Made by a program: the position numbers and the translations under genes. This document shows positions 34,149 through 42,491 of a stretch of 64,000 nucleotides of DNA, piece by piece. The notes beneath the pieces are model-generated. The model had not been told where the DNA came from. It was given only the letters and a program-made list of their open reading frames with translations, and did no database searches. Source of the stretch: an uncultured Acidimicrobiia bacterium (GTDB lineage Bacteria; Actinomycetota; Acidimicrobiia; Spongiisociales; Spongiisociaceae); assembly GCA_958295745.1 (NCBI GenBank), contig OY282370.1:1896548-1960547 (forward strand). Direction: 5' to 3'. The stretch's first letter is position 1, and every line of letters begins with the position of its first letter.

Positions 34149-34541
34149 TCCCAGTTCGTGCCCAGGGCGCGGGTGCTGTTGGTCACCACCCCGCAGCCCA
34201 CTGCCAGGCGGGTGGCCTCCCGCGCCGCCCTGATGGCCGACCGGGTGGATCAGAAGCTGGTGGGGGTGGTGGAGAACATGAGATGGTTCACGGGAGACGA
34301 CGGGAAGCGCTATCACCTCTTCGGTGAGGGCGGAGGGGCGGCTCTGGCTCACGAGAGCGAGGTCGATCTGCTGGTGCAGATCCCGATCGTTACGGAGATG
34401 CGGGCCGGAGCGGACCGAGGAGAGCCGGTGAGCGTGTCGGCGCCGGACAGCGAAGCGGCCAAAGCCTTCGACCGGCTGGCGCGCTGCCTCGTGGAAACCA
34501 GGCCCCGCATCAGAACCCATCCCGAGCTGCGCATCGGTTGA
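34149..34541 (+). pseudogene. 3' fragment of an Mrp/ApbC-type P-loop ATPase gene
   Basis: Residues Gln-Phe-Val-Pro-Arg-Ala-Arg-Val-Leu-Leu-Val-Thr-Thr-Pro-Gln through Gly-Val-Val-Glu-Asn-Met and Phe-Gly-Glu-Gly-Gly-Gly match the C-terminal half of Mrp/NBP35 iron-sulphur carrier ATPases. The Walker A loop and the Cys-x2-Cys part are missing because the sequence is joined directly to the methyltransferase fragment near 34145. A GTG at 34158 could start a 127-residue product, but it would lack nucleotide binding. The junction marks a deletion or insertion breakpoint. Confidence 0.78.
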
Positions 34542-34632
34542 CGCGTCCCCGTCCTGGATTTACCGACAAGGCCGGCCGGGTGTCCGCGCCTCCCTCGTGT
34601 TCTGTTCCTGTTATTACGGTGGACGCAGCTTG

Positions 34633-34663
34633 TTGCCGAAATGTCACACCCCGTCTTTATGAT
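34633..34663 (+). promoter_or_regulatory. Promoter of the Type IIG-like restriction-modification gene
   Basis: TTGCCG (34633-34638) and TATGAT (34658-34663) with a 19-bp spacer sit about 50 bp before the start codon. An AAGGA ribosome site lies at 34702-34706. Confidence 0.45.
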
Positions 34664-34712
34664 GAGGGCGTAGGTCAGAAACCCGCTTGGGACGCTCAGG
34701 GAAGGATCAGGG

Positions 34713-37367
34713 ATGCCCGCCGAGGCCGCGCTGGAAGAGGTGTTGAACACCCGATTGGCCGCACTGCTGAAAGAGCGGGGGCTGGACGCGGTGCCGGAGG
34801 CCAAGCTGGGCAGGGGCAGGCGCGTGGACATCTTGGTGTCGGTCAACGGCCACAAGGTGGCGTTGGAGGCCAAGGTCGGCCCTCCGAGTCTGCGGGGGGA
34901 GGCGGCGAAGGACGACGCGGCTCGGCGTGTGGAGGAGGGCGCAGCGGAGGCTGGGTTGGCTGTCTGCTACCCGGAACACCTGACCGACATGGAGGACATG
35001 AAGACCGCCACCAAACTATGGGTGGCCTCGTTGGGAGGGGATTGGGCCGAGTGCTCGGTGACCCACCTGGCCGCGGTCATCCGGCACGCCGTCCAGGATG
35101 CGGGTGATGTGGACTCTATCGCTCTGGCCTTCCGCCAAGGGCTGGATTTCGCGGCCAGCCGCCTAACTGAAGATCAGCGGTACGAGATAGCCAGGGCGTC
35201 GGGCGGCCCGATGGGGGATTTGAAGGCCGCCGGGGTTCGGGGGGCGTTGCTGGTGGCTTCGGCGGCTATGTTCCACGCTCGCCTCGACCGTCACCGCCGA
35301 GGACTGAAGCGTCCGAAATACGACGCCCGAGAGCCGGAGAGGACTTTGTTCGCGGGGGACTGGCCTCCCGCCAAACTGGCCGACTGTTTGGCGCACCGTG
35401 ATCCGGTCGGCCGGCTGATGGAAGCTTGGGACCTGATCCTGGCCTTGGACTACAAGCCGGTGTTCGAGACCGGAATAGCTGTGTTGCGTGCCCCGGCTCA
35501 GACTCCAACCCTGACCGCCTTCGCCAAAATAGCCTGCGAGGCGGCTGTGGAGGTTTCGCGTACCATAGCCGGGCTGAGGCACGACCTGCTGGGCCGGGTG
35601 TTTCATCGGATACTGCCGGCCGCCAAGCACACCGGAGCGTTCTACACCAGCACCGCAGCCGCCACCCTGCTGGCCGGTCTGGCGATCAGACCTGTCGATG
35701 CCGACGACCCGCTCTACTACACGGTATTAGACCCTGCCTGCGGAACCGGCACCCTGTTGATGGCCGCATCCGAGCGCATTAAGCAGATCAACGGCAACCG
35801 GGGAAGGATAATCAGCAAGCACCTGATAGAGGACGTGATACGCGGTTACGACATCGAGCTGGCGGCCACCCACATGGCATCTGTCACCCTGGGGCTCTTG
35901 GTGCCTACGGTCGCCTTCGGCAAGATGAACATCCACCGCCCTTATCTGGGAGTGGTGGGCAACCATGTACGAGCCGGATCCTTGGAGCTGTTCGACGAAA
36001 GCGGTCAGATGTCGTTGATGCCGGCGCCTGCCTCGGAGCAGATCGAAACCGGTGAGGAGACCCTGCATGCCGAGCGCCACAGCCTGGTGATCATGAATCC
36101 CCCCTTCACCCGGGACTCCTTGCGGTACGACCAATTGGGCAAGGGCGGGGAGAAGGCGGTGAAAGGCCGCGAGCTGGAGCTGTTCCGGAATACCGCCGCC
36201 CACCGGTCGGGTGGTTCAGGGATGTTCATGCTGCTGGCGGACCGGCTGACCGAAGAAGATGGGGGGACGGTGGCGGTCATCCTGCCCACGGCCTTTTTGG
36301 GCGCTCCCTCCGGTAGGAAGGTGTGGGCACACCTGTTGCAGAGGTTCTATCTGGAGACGGTGGTGGTCAGCCACGACCCCCAACGGATGTGGTTCTCCGA
36401 GAACACCAAAATCAGCGAGTCTTTGTTCGTGTTGCGTCGCCTCGACGAGAACAACCGAGAGAAACCCACCCGGTTCATCCGGTTCACGGTCAATCCGGGC
36501 GAGGTATCGGGGGCGTTCACGGTGGTCAACGCCTTGGAGATGAATAAGGCGCCGCCCAACACTACGGTGCTCGACTGGCCGCGGGAGCGGGTGCTGGCCG
36601 GCGACTGGATGCCCGCCCGCTTCCTGTCCGAATTCTTGATAGACCGCATCGGCTGCTGGTTCACCGACCGAGGGATCGACGTCGTTCCGCTCGGCGAGGT
36701 TGCCTATGTCGGCCCGGCGGGGCAACGGATACGGGAGGCATACAAGCCGAGCGACCACGGCGACAAGCACGCCCGGCAGGCGCTTTGGAACAACGACACC
36801 GAGCGGACGCAGACCCTGCGCAGCGAAGCCGACACCTACATCGTCGTCAAGCCGGGGGAAGAACGGAAAGCTGATCGGTATTGGAGTCAGCGGAGCCGGC
36901 TGTTGATACCGAACAACTCCAGGTTGAACACGGCCCGGGTGTTCGCGGTGCTGATGGGTGAACCCGCGGTGGGGTCTCGATGGTTGCCCGCCCGGCCCAA
37001 GGAGAGCATCCAAACCCCGCGAGAATGGGAGAAGGCGATGTGCGTGTGGCTCAACTCTACTCCGGGGGTGTTGGCGCAGATAATGGTCTCCACCCCAAGG
37101 TTGCTGTCCCGTCCGAACATGTCGCTGGAAGGCCAACGGCGCATCCCCGTCCCTGACCTCGAAGGGGGGCAGGCCGCCCGGCTGGCCGAGGTGTTCGACG
37201 ATCAACAGGACGCGGTGCAGCAACGACTGACCGCCGTGGATGGACCACGGCGCGTACTAGACGAGGCTGTGTCAAAAGTCTTGGGTTTGGACTCCCGTGA
37301 AATCGACGTCGCCCGCCGGGAGCTGGCCGCGGAACCCCAGATAACCAACAAACGCCACGGCGAATAA
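34713..37367 (+). CDS. Type IIG-like restriction-modification protein (nuclease plus N6-adenine methyltransferase)
   Basis: An 884-residue single polypeptide. N terminus: a PD-(D/E)xK-like nuclease signature, Asp39 in Arg-Val-Asp-Ile-Leu and Glu52-Ala-Lys54 one strand later. Middle: helical connector. From about residue 310: gamma-class N6-adenine methyltransferase with motif I Asp-Pro-Ala-Cys-Gly-Thr-Gly (340-346) and motif IV Asn-Pro-Pro-Phe (462-465). C terminus (about 640-880): target-recognition region with Leu-Gly-Glu-Val-Ala and a helical spacer. This order matches Type IIG/IIL enzymes, which cut and methylate with one subunit. It is intact, with its own promoter, beside decayed vsr/dcm. 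A solitary phage-defence methylase with an inactive nuclease is the alternative. Confidence 0.75.
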   Translation: MPAEAALEEVLNTRLAALLKERGLDAVPEAKLGRGRRVDILVSVNGHKVALEAKVGPPSLRGEAAKDDAARRVEEGAAEAGLAVCYPEHLTDMEDMKTATKLWVASLGGDWAECSVTHLAAVIRHAVQDAGDVDSIALAFRQGLDFAASRLTEDQRYEIARASGGPMGDLKAAGVRGALLVASAAMFHARLDRHRRGLKRPKYDAREPERTLFAGDWPPAKLADCLAHRDPVGRLMEAWDLILALDYKPVFETGIAVLRAPAQTPTLTAFAKIACEAAVEVSRTIAGLRHDLLGRVFHRILPAAKHTGAFYTSTAAATLLAGLAIRPVDADDPLYYTVLDPACGTGTLLMAASERIKQINGNRGRIISKHLIEDVIRGYDIELAATHMASVTLGLLVPTVAFGKMNIHRPYLGVVGNHVRAGSLELFDESGQMSLMPAPASEQIETGEETLHAERHSLVIMNPPFTRDSLRYDQLGKGGEKAVKGRELELFRNTAAHRSGGSGMFMLLADRLTEEDGGTVAVILPTAFLGAPSGRKVWAHLLQRFYLETVVVSHDPQRMWFSENTKISESLFVLRRLDENNREKPTRFIRFTVNPGEVSGAFTVVNALEMNKAPPNTTVLDWPRERVLAGDWMPARFLSEFLIDRIGCWFTDRGIDVVPLGEVAYVGPAGQRIREAYKPSDHGDKHARQALWNNDTERTQTLRSEADTYIVVKPGEERKADRYWSQRSRLLIPNNSRLNTARVFAVLMGEPAVGSRWLPARPKESIQTPREWEKAMCVWLNSTPGVLAQIMVSTPRLLSRPNMSLEGQRRIPVPDLEGGQAARLAEVFDDQQDAVQQRLTAVDGPRRVLDEAVSKVLGLDSREIDVARRELAAEPQITNKRHGE

Positions 37368-37482
37368 CCCTCATCGTTCATAGAGTTTCGGTTGGGGGTG
37401 GGGCAGGGGCGTCGTTACGAGGTATGGATGTGTGGGGCCTGAACGGCCTGGCACTCCGCCCGCGTCTTCCGAAGCGGTTTCC

Positions 37483-38535
37483 TCATCGGACAGCTGCCAG
37501 GCGTCGGCGCACCCGCTGCCATACCTCGGGATTGACGAGGTGGGGCGGCCTGCGGCCTTCGAGGGTCATGATGACCTGTTCCAGGGCCGCTCGGAAGATA
37601 CGGACCCGGCCCTCGGCGGTGGCCGATGCGATGTGGGGGGTAACCGTTACATCGGGTCGGTGTAGGAGTGGATGGTCGGGGTCGAGCGGCTCCGGATCGG
37701 TCACGTCCAGCCCGGCGCCGAATAGATGACCCCGGTCCAGGGCCTCGATCAGGGCATCGTGGTCCACCAACCGGCCGCGGGCGGAGTTGATGAACAGCGC
37801 ACCCGGTTTCATCAGGGCGAAGGCTTCGTCGTCGAAGATGCGGGCGTTCTCGGGGGTGAACGGGATATGAACCGACACCACGTCGCCCCGGGTCAGTAAC
37901 TCCTCGAAGGTCGAGGCCCGCTCGACGGAGGGAGGAAAGGCCCCGTCTTCCAGGTACGGGTCGTAGGCCAGCGGTTTCATACCCAGCCCGGCGCCGGCCG
38001 CGGCTACGCGCCGGGCGATCCGCCCGAAGCCGACCAGCCCCAGCGTCTTGCCATCCAGCTCGACGGCTTCGTGTGACTGGTAGTAGTCGCCGCGCCCGGC
38101 GCGGAGCCGGTTTCCGGCCTGGATGACCCGCTTGGCGGCGGCCATCATCAGCGCCGTCGCGTGCTCGGCGGTGGAAACGGTCGGACCGTGGGGAACGTTG
38201 CAGACCGCTATCCCGTGACGGGTCGCCGCCTCTACGTCGATGGCGTCGTATCCGATTCCGCTCCGGCAGACGACCAGCAGGCCGGGGGCGGCGGCGAACT
38301 GCTGCTCTCCGTAGGGGATGACCGTGACGATAGCCCCCTCGGCGGTTCCCATCCCTGCGTACGGGTTTCCGGCGCGGCCCGGCCCCAGCATCTGGGCCGA
38401 AGGGGGAACGAACCGTTCCAGCTCGGATGTCAGTGTCCGCTCGAACCAGACACGGTGCGCCGTCCTGTGCCGCTCATCCGTTGGATAGGTGATAGGGGTC
38501 CTCCGGCAGCTGTCGCCGCCCGATCGTACTCCCAA
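37483..38535 (-). CDS. D-isomer-specific 2-hydroxyacid dehydrogenase
   Basis: The Rossmann domain carries Gly-Leu-Val-Gly-Phe-Gly-Arg-Ile-Ala. The catalytic trio is visible: Arg in Cys-Arg-Ser-Gly-Ile-Gly-Tyr-Asp, Glu in Asp-Pro-Glu-Pro-Leu and His in Pro-His-Ile-Ala-Ser. These define the family of phosphoglycerate, glyoxylate and D-lactate dehydrogenases; the substrate is not predictable. The start is uncertain: TTG 38535 gives a full N-terminal domain but a weak ribosome site; ATG 38391 would cut into the first strand. A GGAGGA at about 38500 has no standard start codon after it. It diverges from the probable selenoprotein gene, sharing the intergenic region. Confidence 0.85.
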   Translation of the reverse strand: MGVRSGGDSCRRTPITYPTDERHRTAHRVWFERTLTSELERFVPPSAQMLGPGRAGNPYAGMGTAEGAIVTVIPYGEQQFAAAPGLLVVCRSGIGYDAIDVEAATRHGIAVCNVPHGPTVSTAEHATALMMAAAKRVIQAGNRLRAGRGDYYQSHEAVELDGKTLGLVGFGRIARRVAAAGAGLGMKPLAYDPYLEDGAFPPSVERASTFEELLTRGDVVSVHIPFTPENARIFDDEAFALMKPGALFINSARGRLVDHDALIEALDRGHLFGAGLDVTDPEPLDPDHPLLHRPDVTVTPHIASATAEGRVRIFRAALEQVIMTLEGRRPPHLVNPEVWQRVRRRLAAVR

Positions 38536-38555
38536 ACTCTTCGAACAGCCGTGGT

Positions 38556-38561
38556 TACACT
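38556..38561 (+). promoter_or_regulatory. -10 element for the probable selenoprotein gene
   Basis: TACACT ends 10 nt before ATG 38572 and no ribosome site is present, consistent with a leaderless message. Confidence 0.4.
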
Positions 38562-38571
38562 CGGCGGCTAC

Positions 38572-39474
38572 ATGGAAGAGGACCGCCGCCCGATCGATTA
38601 CATCGCCCTCACCAAGGCCACCTACGACCGGCTGGGTTATCAGCCGTACCGCTGGGCGGTCAGCGAGCAACCTCCCCCCATGGCCGTCCTCGACAAGCCC
38701 TTGTCCGAGGCCCGTCTCGGCCTGATCGCCTCCGGCGGGATCTACAGGCACGGGCAGGTGGCCTTCACCCATCGGGATGACATAACCCACCGGGAGATAC
38801 CCGCCGATACGGACACCGGCGACCTGCGGGTGACCCATTTCGCCTTCAACCTGGCAGCCGCCCGCCTGGATCCCAACGTGATCTTCCCTATCGACACGCT
38901 GCGCACCCTCGCCGCCGAGGGGGTGGTGGGCGGGTTGGCGCCTTATGCGTTGACCTTCATGGGGGGGATCTACTCGCAGCGCCGCCTAGCCGACCAGCTG
39001 ATCCCGGTACTGGTCGATCGGATCCTGGATCTCGAGGTGGATGCGGTGCTGCTGGTGCCCGTCTGACCGATTTGCCACCAGTCAGTTGGACTGTTGAGCA
39101 GGGCGATCGAGGCCAAAGGGGTTCCAACCGTCTCGATGACCAGCGCTTGGTCGATAACCGCCTCGGTCAGCCCGCCGCGGGCCGCCTTCACCGATTTTCC
39201 CCTCGGGCATACCTGCGGTCCGCCGGGCCGGCCCGCCCTGCAGCGATCCATAATGGAGGACGCCCTGAGGCTGTTCGAGACCCTGGACGAGCCGGGCGTC
39301 ATCGAGGACCTCGGCTATTCGTGGGCCGCGGAATGGAAGGAGGCGGCCCGCCGGCCGGTGGACCACCGCACCCTCCGCCATGACAGACCCCAATATCAGA
39401 ACCGAGAAGACGAACAGGCCGCGGTGCGCATCCACGGTCAGGTCATAGCCTGCGGAGGCGCGCGCCCCGAATAA
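38572..39474 (+). CDS. Glycine/sarcosine/D-proline reductase B-like protein, probable selenoprotein
   Basis: Read as 300 codons with TGA 39064-39066 decoded as selenocysteine (residue 165). Upstream of it the protein has the family features Ser-Ser/Ala-Ser-Gly-Gly-Ile-Tyr and Thr-His-Phe, and the run up to Leu-Leu-Val-Pro-Val. Immediately after the TGA the same frame continues with Pro-Ile-Cys-His-Gln-Ser-Val-Gly-Leu and Ala-Lys-Gly-Val-Pro-Thr-Val, and on for 135 codons to TAA. In relatives I recall from the selenoprotein B family, the TGA position is a Cys of a Cys-x2-Cys motif, so here it would be Sec-x2-Cys. A hairpin follows at SECIS distance. Function in aerobes is unknown; a redox role is likely. 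The alternative is a nonsense mutation. Confidence 0.75.
39064..39096 (+). promoter_or_regulatory. Candidate bacterial SECIS element
   Basis: Nine nt after the UGA, a hairpin starts: outer CA/TG (39076-39077 with 39095-39096), one C-U mismatch, inner CAGTC/GACTG (39079-39083 with 39089-39093), apical loop AGTTG. The loop carries G at its second position, 18 nt after the UGA, matching what is expected of bacterial SECIS elements bound by SelB. Confidence 0.55.
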
Positions 39475-39533
39475 CGACCGTCTCCCGAGCCCTATGATTT
39501 GGCCGATAGTCGTCGAGGCGAAAGAAGGGCGAG

Positions 39534-39794
39534 ATGGCGGAGATCGTGATGTACACCACGCCGTGGTGCGGATGGTGCAAGCGCGCCAAGAGCCTGCTGG
39601 CCCGGCACGGCTACGAAGACATCACCGAGATCGACGTGGAAGAGCAGGGCGACGACGCCTGGACGAACCTGGAGCGGCGCACCGGCCAGAAGAGCGTTCC
39701 CCAGATTTTCATAGGGGATCATCATGTGGGCGGCTTCCCTGACCTGGACCGGCTGATAAAGGAAGGCCGCCTCGACGCCCTGGCCGGAGCCTGA
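39534..39794 (+). CDS. grxC: Glutaredoxin (GrxC type)
   Basis: An 86-residue thioredoxin-fold protein with the active site Cys-Gly-Trp-Cys at residues about 11-14, the cis-Pro segment Ser-Val-Pro-Gln-Ile-Phe-Ile and the C-terminal Gly-Gly-Phe-Pro-Asp-Leu. These are glutaredoxin 3 features, although Actinobacteria with mycothiol use it as a mycoredoxin-like protein. ATG 39534 lies 60 bp after the selenoprotein stop on the same strand, with GGGCGAG upstream. Its position suggests that it may reduce the Sec-x2-Cys pair of the upstream protein; this is an inference. Confidence 0.9.
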   Translation: MAEIVMYTTPWCGWCKRAKSLLARHGYEDITEIDVEEQGDDAWTNLERRTGQKSVPQIFIGDHHVGGFPDLDRLIKEGRLDALAGA

Positions 39795-39893
39795 ATCCGG
39801 GCTTCTCCTCCGCCGATTCGGGGCCGGGGGGCGGCGTACAGCCCTACAGCCGGGCGGTACAGTAGGCCTCCCCAACCAGGAGGAAGCTCCCAG

Positions 39894-40793
39894 ATGGTTT
39901 CAGCTTTTTTCGATCCGGCCTGCTGGCGGGAGGTCGAGGGATTCGAGTTCACGGATATCACCTACCACCGGGCCGTCGATCAGGGAACGGTACGGGTGGC
40001 CTTCGACCGCCCCGAGGTGCGCAACGCTTTCCGGCCCCGGACGGTGGACGAGCTCTACACGGCGCTCGACCACGCCCGGCAATGGTCCGATGTGGGCGCC
40101 GTGCTGCTCACCGGCAACGGCCCCTCTCCCAAGGACGGCGGCTGGGCGTTCTGCTCGGGCGGGGACCAGCGGATACGCGGCAAGGACGGGTACCGATACG
40201 CGGAGGGCGAGGGCGCCGGGAGCATGGACGCCGCCAAGCTCGGCCGGCTCCATGTCATCGAGGTCCAGCGCCTGATCCGGTTCATGCCCAAGGTCGTCAT
40301 CGCGGTGGTACCCGGCTGGGCGGTGGGCGGGGGCCACAGCCTTCATGTGGTGTGCGACCTGACCCTGGCCTCGCGGGAGCACGCCGTCTTCAAGCAGACC
40401 GACTCCGATGTGGCCTCCTTCGACGCAGGTTACGGCTCTGCCTATCTGTCCAGGCAGGTCGGCCAGAAACGGGCCCGGGAGATATTCTTCCTGGGGGCCG
40501 ACTACTCCGCCGAGGAAGCCTACGAGATGGGCATGGTGAACCTGGTGGCGCCCCATGCCGAGCTGGAGGCGGCCGCGCTGGAGTGGGCCCGGCAGATCAA
40601 CTCCAAGAGCCCCATGTCGCAGCGGATGCTCAAGTTCGCCTTCAACCTGATAGACGACGGCCTGGTGGGCCAGCAGGTCTTCGCCGCGGAGGCCACCCGC
40701 CTCGGCTACATGACCGAGGAGGCGCAAGAGGGTCGGGACGCCTTCGTCGATAAACGCCCGAAGGACTTCTCCCGTTTCCCCTGGTACTACTGA
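39894..40793 (+). CDS. menB: 1,4-dihydroxy-2-naphthoyl-CoA synthase
   Basis: A crotonase-fold enzyme with Phe-Asp-Arg-Pro-Glu-Val-Arg-Asn-Ala-Phe, the MenB-specific Phe-Cys-Ser-Gly-Gly-Asp-Gln motif, Ala-Val-Gly-Gly-Gly-His-Ser-Leu, the catalytic Asp in Thr-Asp-Ser-Asp-Val-Ala-Ser-Phe-Asp and the C-terminal Phe-Pro-Trp-Tyr-Tyr. It closes the second ring in menaquinone synthesis from o-succinylbenzoyl-CoA. Length 299 matches mycobacterial MenB. AGGAGG precedes ATG 39894, and a TACAGT -10 lies at 39858-39863. No other men genes are near. Confidence 0.95.
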   Translation: MVSAFFDPACWREVEGFEFTDITYHRAVDQGTVRVAFDRPEVRNAFRPRTVDELYTALDHARQWSDVGAVLLTGNGPSPKDGGWAFCSGGDQRIRGKDGYRYAEGEGAGSMDAAKLGRLHVIEVQRLIRFMPKVVIAVVPGWAVGGGHSLHVVCDLTLASREHAVFKQTDSDVASFDAGYGSAYLSRQVGQKRAREIFFLGADYSAEEAYEMGMVNLVAPHAELEAAALEWARQINSKSPMSQRMLKFAFNLIDDGLVGQQVFAAEATRLGYMTEEAQEGRDAFVDKRPKDFSRFPWYY

Positions 40794-40879
40794 ACGGCGC
40801 CTTTCGGACGCCGACCGCCGGTGTTCGTCGGTGTCTCCACGAGGCCCCGAAGGATTGTTTGCAGCAAGACATAGAACAA

Positions 40880-40885
40880 TATGAT
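40880..40885 (+). promoter_or_regulatory. -10 element for the vapB-like gene
   Basis: TATGAT ends 6 nt before ATG 40892 with no ribosome site, a leaderless arrangement. TTGTTT at 40855-40860 is a possible distant -35. Confidence 0.45.
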
Positions 40886-40891
40886 GTCACC

Positions 40892-41146
40892 ATGCGAACG
40901 ACAGTTGCCCTCGACCCCGATACCGAACAGATCGTCCGCCGCCGGATGAAGGAGCGCCGGATATCCTTCGAACAGGCGCTGAACGATCTCATACGCGAGG
41001 GCCGGGCTTCCGCCGGTGGACCATCCGGGTTCCGAACCAGAACCGCATCGATGGGGCTTCCCTCGGTGAACCTCGACAAGGCGCTGCGGCTGGGCGGCGA
41101 GCTCGAGGACGAGGGACGAATCCGCAAGATGGAAGCCGGGTCGTGA
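40892..41146 (+). CDS. VapB-type antitoxin (ribbon-helix-helix)
   Basis: ATG 40892 yields 84 residues starting Met-Arg-Thr-Thr-Val-Ala-Leu-Asp, a beta strand followed by two helices (Ile-Val-Arg-Arg-Arg-Met-Lys-Glu and Phe-Glu-Gln-Ala-Leu-Asn-Asp-Leu), the ribbon-helix-helix DNA-binding fold of VapB-like antitoxins. The C-terminal part is flexible and would normally wrap the toxin. Its stop overlaps the start of a toxin remnant. The antitoxin itself appears intact, so it may still repress its promoter or neutralise a related VapC elsewhere. Confidence 0.8.
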   Translation: MRTTVALDPDTEQIVRRRMKERRISFEQALNDLIREGRASAGGPSGFRTRTASMGLPSVNLDKALRLGGELEDEGRIRKMEAGS

Positions 41147-41277
41147 AGCTCGTTGACAGCAATGTTCTGCTCTACGCGGTGAACGGGGACTCCCCCCGCC
41201 GCTCGGAGCCGCTTGCGGCTGGAGGGCGCTCTCATTTCTTCTTCCCGGGTATGCGGGTGGTAGTCTCCGCCGGGTAG
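41143..41277 (+). pseudogene. Truncated VapC (PIN-domain) toxin remnant
   Basis: GTG 41143 overlaps the vapB stop as in intact vapBC pairs and encodes Met-Lys-Leu-Val-Asp-Ser-Asn-Val-Leu-Leu-Tyr-Ala-Val-Asn, the first strand and catalytic Asp of a PIN domain. After about 20 residues the similarity ends, and the frame stops at TAG 41275. The remaining 110 or so residues, with the other acidic ligands, are missing, so no RNase activity is possible. Confidence 0.8.
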
Positions 41278-41296
41278 GAGATCCGAAGGAGGTCGA

Positions 41297-42460
41297 GTGT
41301 CACAGGGCACGGTCAGTCACATCACTTCGCCGGCCGAACGGGAGCGGCGTTACAACGCTCTACGGGAGGAGATGTCGGCTAACGGGATAGAGGCATTGGT
41401 CATATGCAGCCGCGGCGATGAGTTCGTACGGGGTCGCGTCCAGTACGTGAGCGACATCTTCCAGTGGGCCGGACGAGGATTCGTGGTGCTCCCGCTGAAG
41501 GGTGAGGCCGTGTTCATCGTCGATCCCCTGTGGGGCCTCGGATACGCCATGATGGGCGGCTGGCTCGATGACTACCGCATGCCTCCCAACGCCGGGGCCG
41601 AGATCGGCAATATCCTGGGTGATCTGGGGCTTTCCAATTCTTCGGTGGGCGTGGTCGGGCTGGCCGACATCACCGCGGTGGCCGACTTCGAGGACATGAA
41701 GGCCGCGCAGCCCGGCGTCGACTGGCAGGACGCCACGGATCTCTTCGACGACGTGCGCGCCATCAAGAGTGCGGAGGAGATCGAGGCCACCCGCGAGACC
41801 GGACGGATCATGCGGAGGGTCTTCTCGGCGCTCGAAGCCGAGATCCGGCCCGGCGTCCAGGAGATAGACGTGCTGGCCGAGGCCCATCGGCTGGCCCGCC
41901 AGCTCGGTTGCATGGAGGGGATAGCCCTCATGGGCCGGGCGCCCTTCAGGTCGTTCACCCCGGGCACCAGAGGCGTGATCGAAGAGGACGACGTGATGGT
42001 GGTCGACCTCGAATGGGGCGGCCCTTCCGGGTATTGGGTCGAGGTCAGGCGGGTCTACAGCTTCCGTCCGCCCAACGACGCCCAGCGCAGATTCTGGGAG
42101 ACCAGGGTGGAATCCTTCGCCGCATGCGTGGACGCGATGAAAGCGGGGGAGTCCTCGGAGACGATTCTCGCCGCCCGCGACCGGGTGTATGCCGCGCACG
42201 GCCAAAACGCAGATGGTGTGATCTCCTACACCGCCCACGGAATCGGCGTGGACTCGCTCGAACCGCCGTGGGTGCCCGGCAAGGAGCGGATCATGCAGGA
42301 AGGCATGATGATCAACCTCCACCCCGCCATCGCGTTCGCAGACCCCGAAGTGGGGGCCGCGCTGGGTGGTATCTCGATCGCCGACAACGTGTTGGTGACG
42401 GCGTCGGGCGGCGAGCGGATCACGGACCAGGTCGACGAATGGATCGTGCTCGACGCCTGA
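41297..42460 (+). CDS. Creatinase-like M24 family protein (copy A)
   Basis: The 387-residue protein has the two-domain creatinase/prolidase architecture: an N-terminal domain to about residue 150 and a C-terminal pita-bread domain. The metal-ligand positions of M24 peptidases are altered: the Asp pair is Asp...Glu (Val-Asp-Leu-Glu-Trp, Trp-Val-Glu-Val-Arg), the usual Glu-Pro reads His-Pro (Ile-Asn-Leu-His-Pro), and the last Glu is Ala (Ile-Ala-Asp-Asn). The His of Ala-His-Gly-Ile-Gly is kept. This pattern fits metal-free creatinase-type hydrolases of C-N bonds rather than aminopeptidases. GTG 41297 has GGAGG upstream; a TAGTCT -10 lies at 41261. The real substrate is unknown. Confidence 0.75.
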   Translation: MSQGTVSHITSPAERERRYNALREEMSANGIEALVICSRGDEFVRGRVQYVSDIFQWAGRGFVVLPLKGEAVFIVDPLWGLGYAMMGGWLDDYRMPPNAGAEIGNILGDLGLSNSSVGVVGLADITAVADFEDMKAAQPGVDWQDATDLFDDVRAIKSAEEIEATRETGRIMRRVFSALEAEIRPGVQEIDVLAEAHRLARQLGCMEGIALMGRAPFRSFTPGTRGVIEEDDVMVVDLEWGGPSGYWVEVRRVYSFRPPNDAQRRFWETRVESFAACVDAMKAGESSETILAARDRVYAAHGQNADGVISYTAHGIGVDSLEPPWVPGKERIMQEGMMINLHPAIAFADPEVGAALGGISIADNVLVTASGGERITDQVDEWIVLDA

Positions 42461-42491
42461 GCACCGCCGGCTCGGGCGCGGAACCATACCG

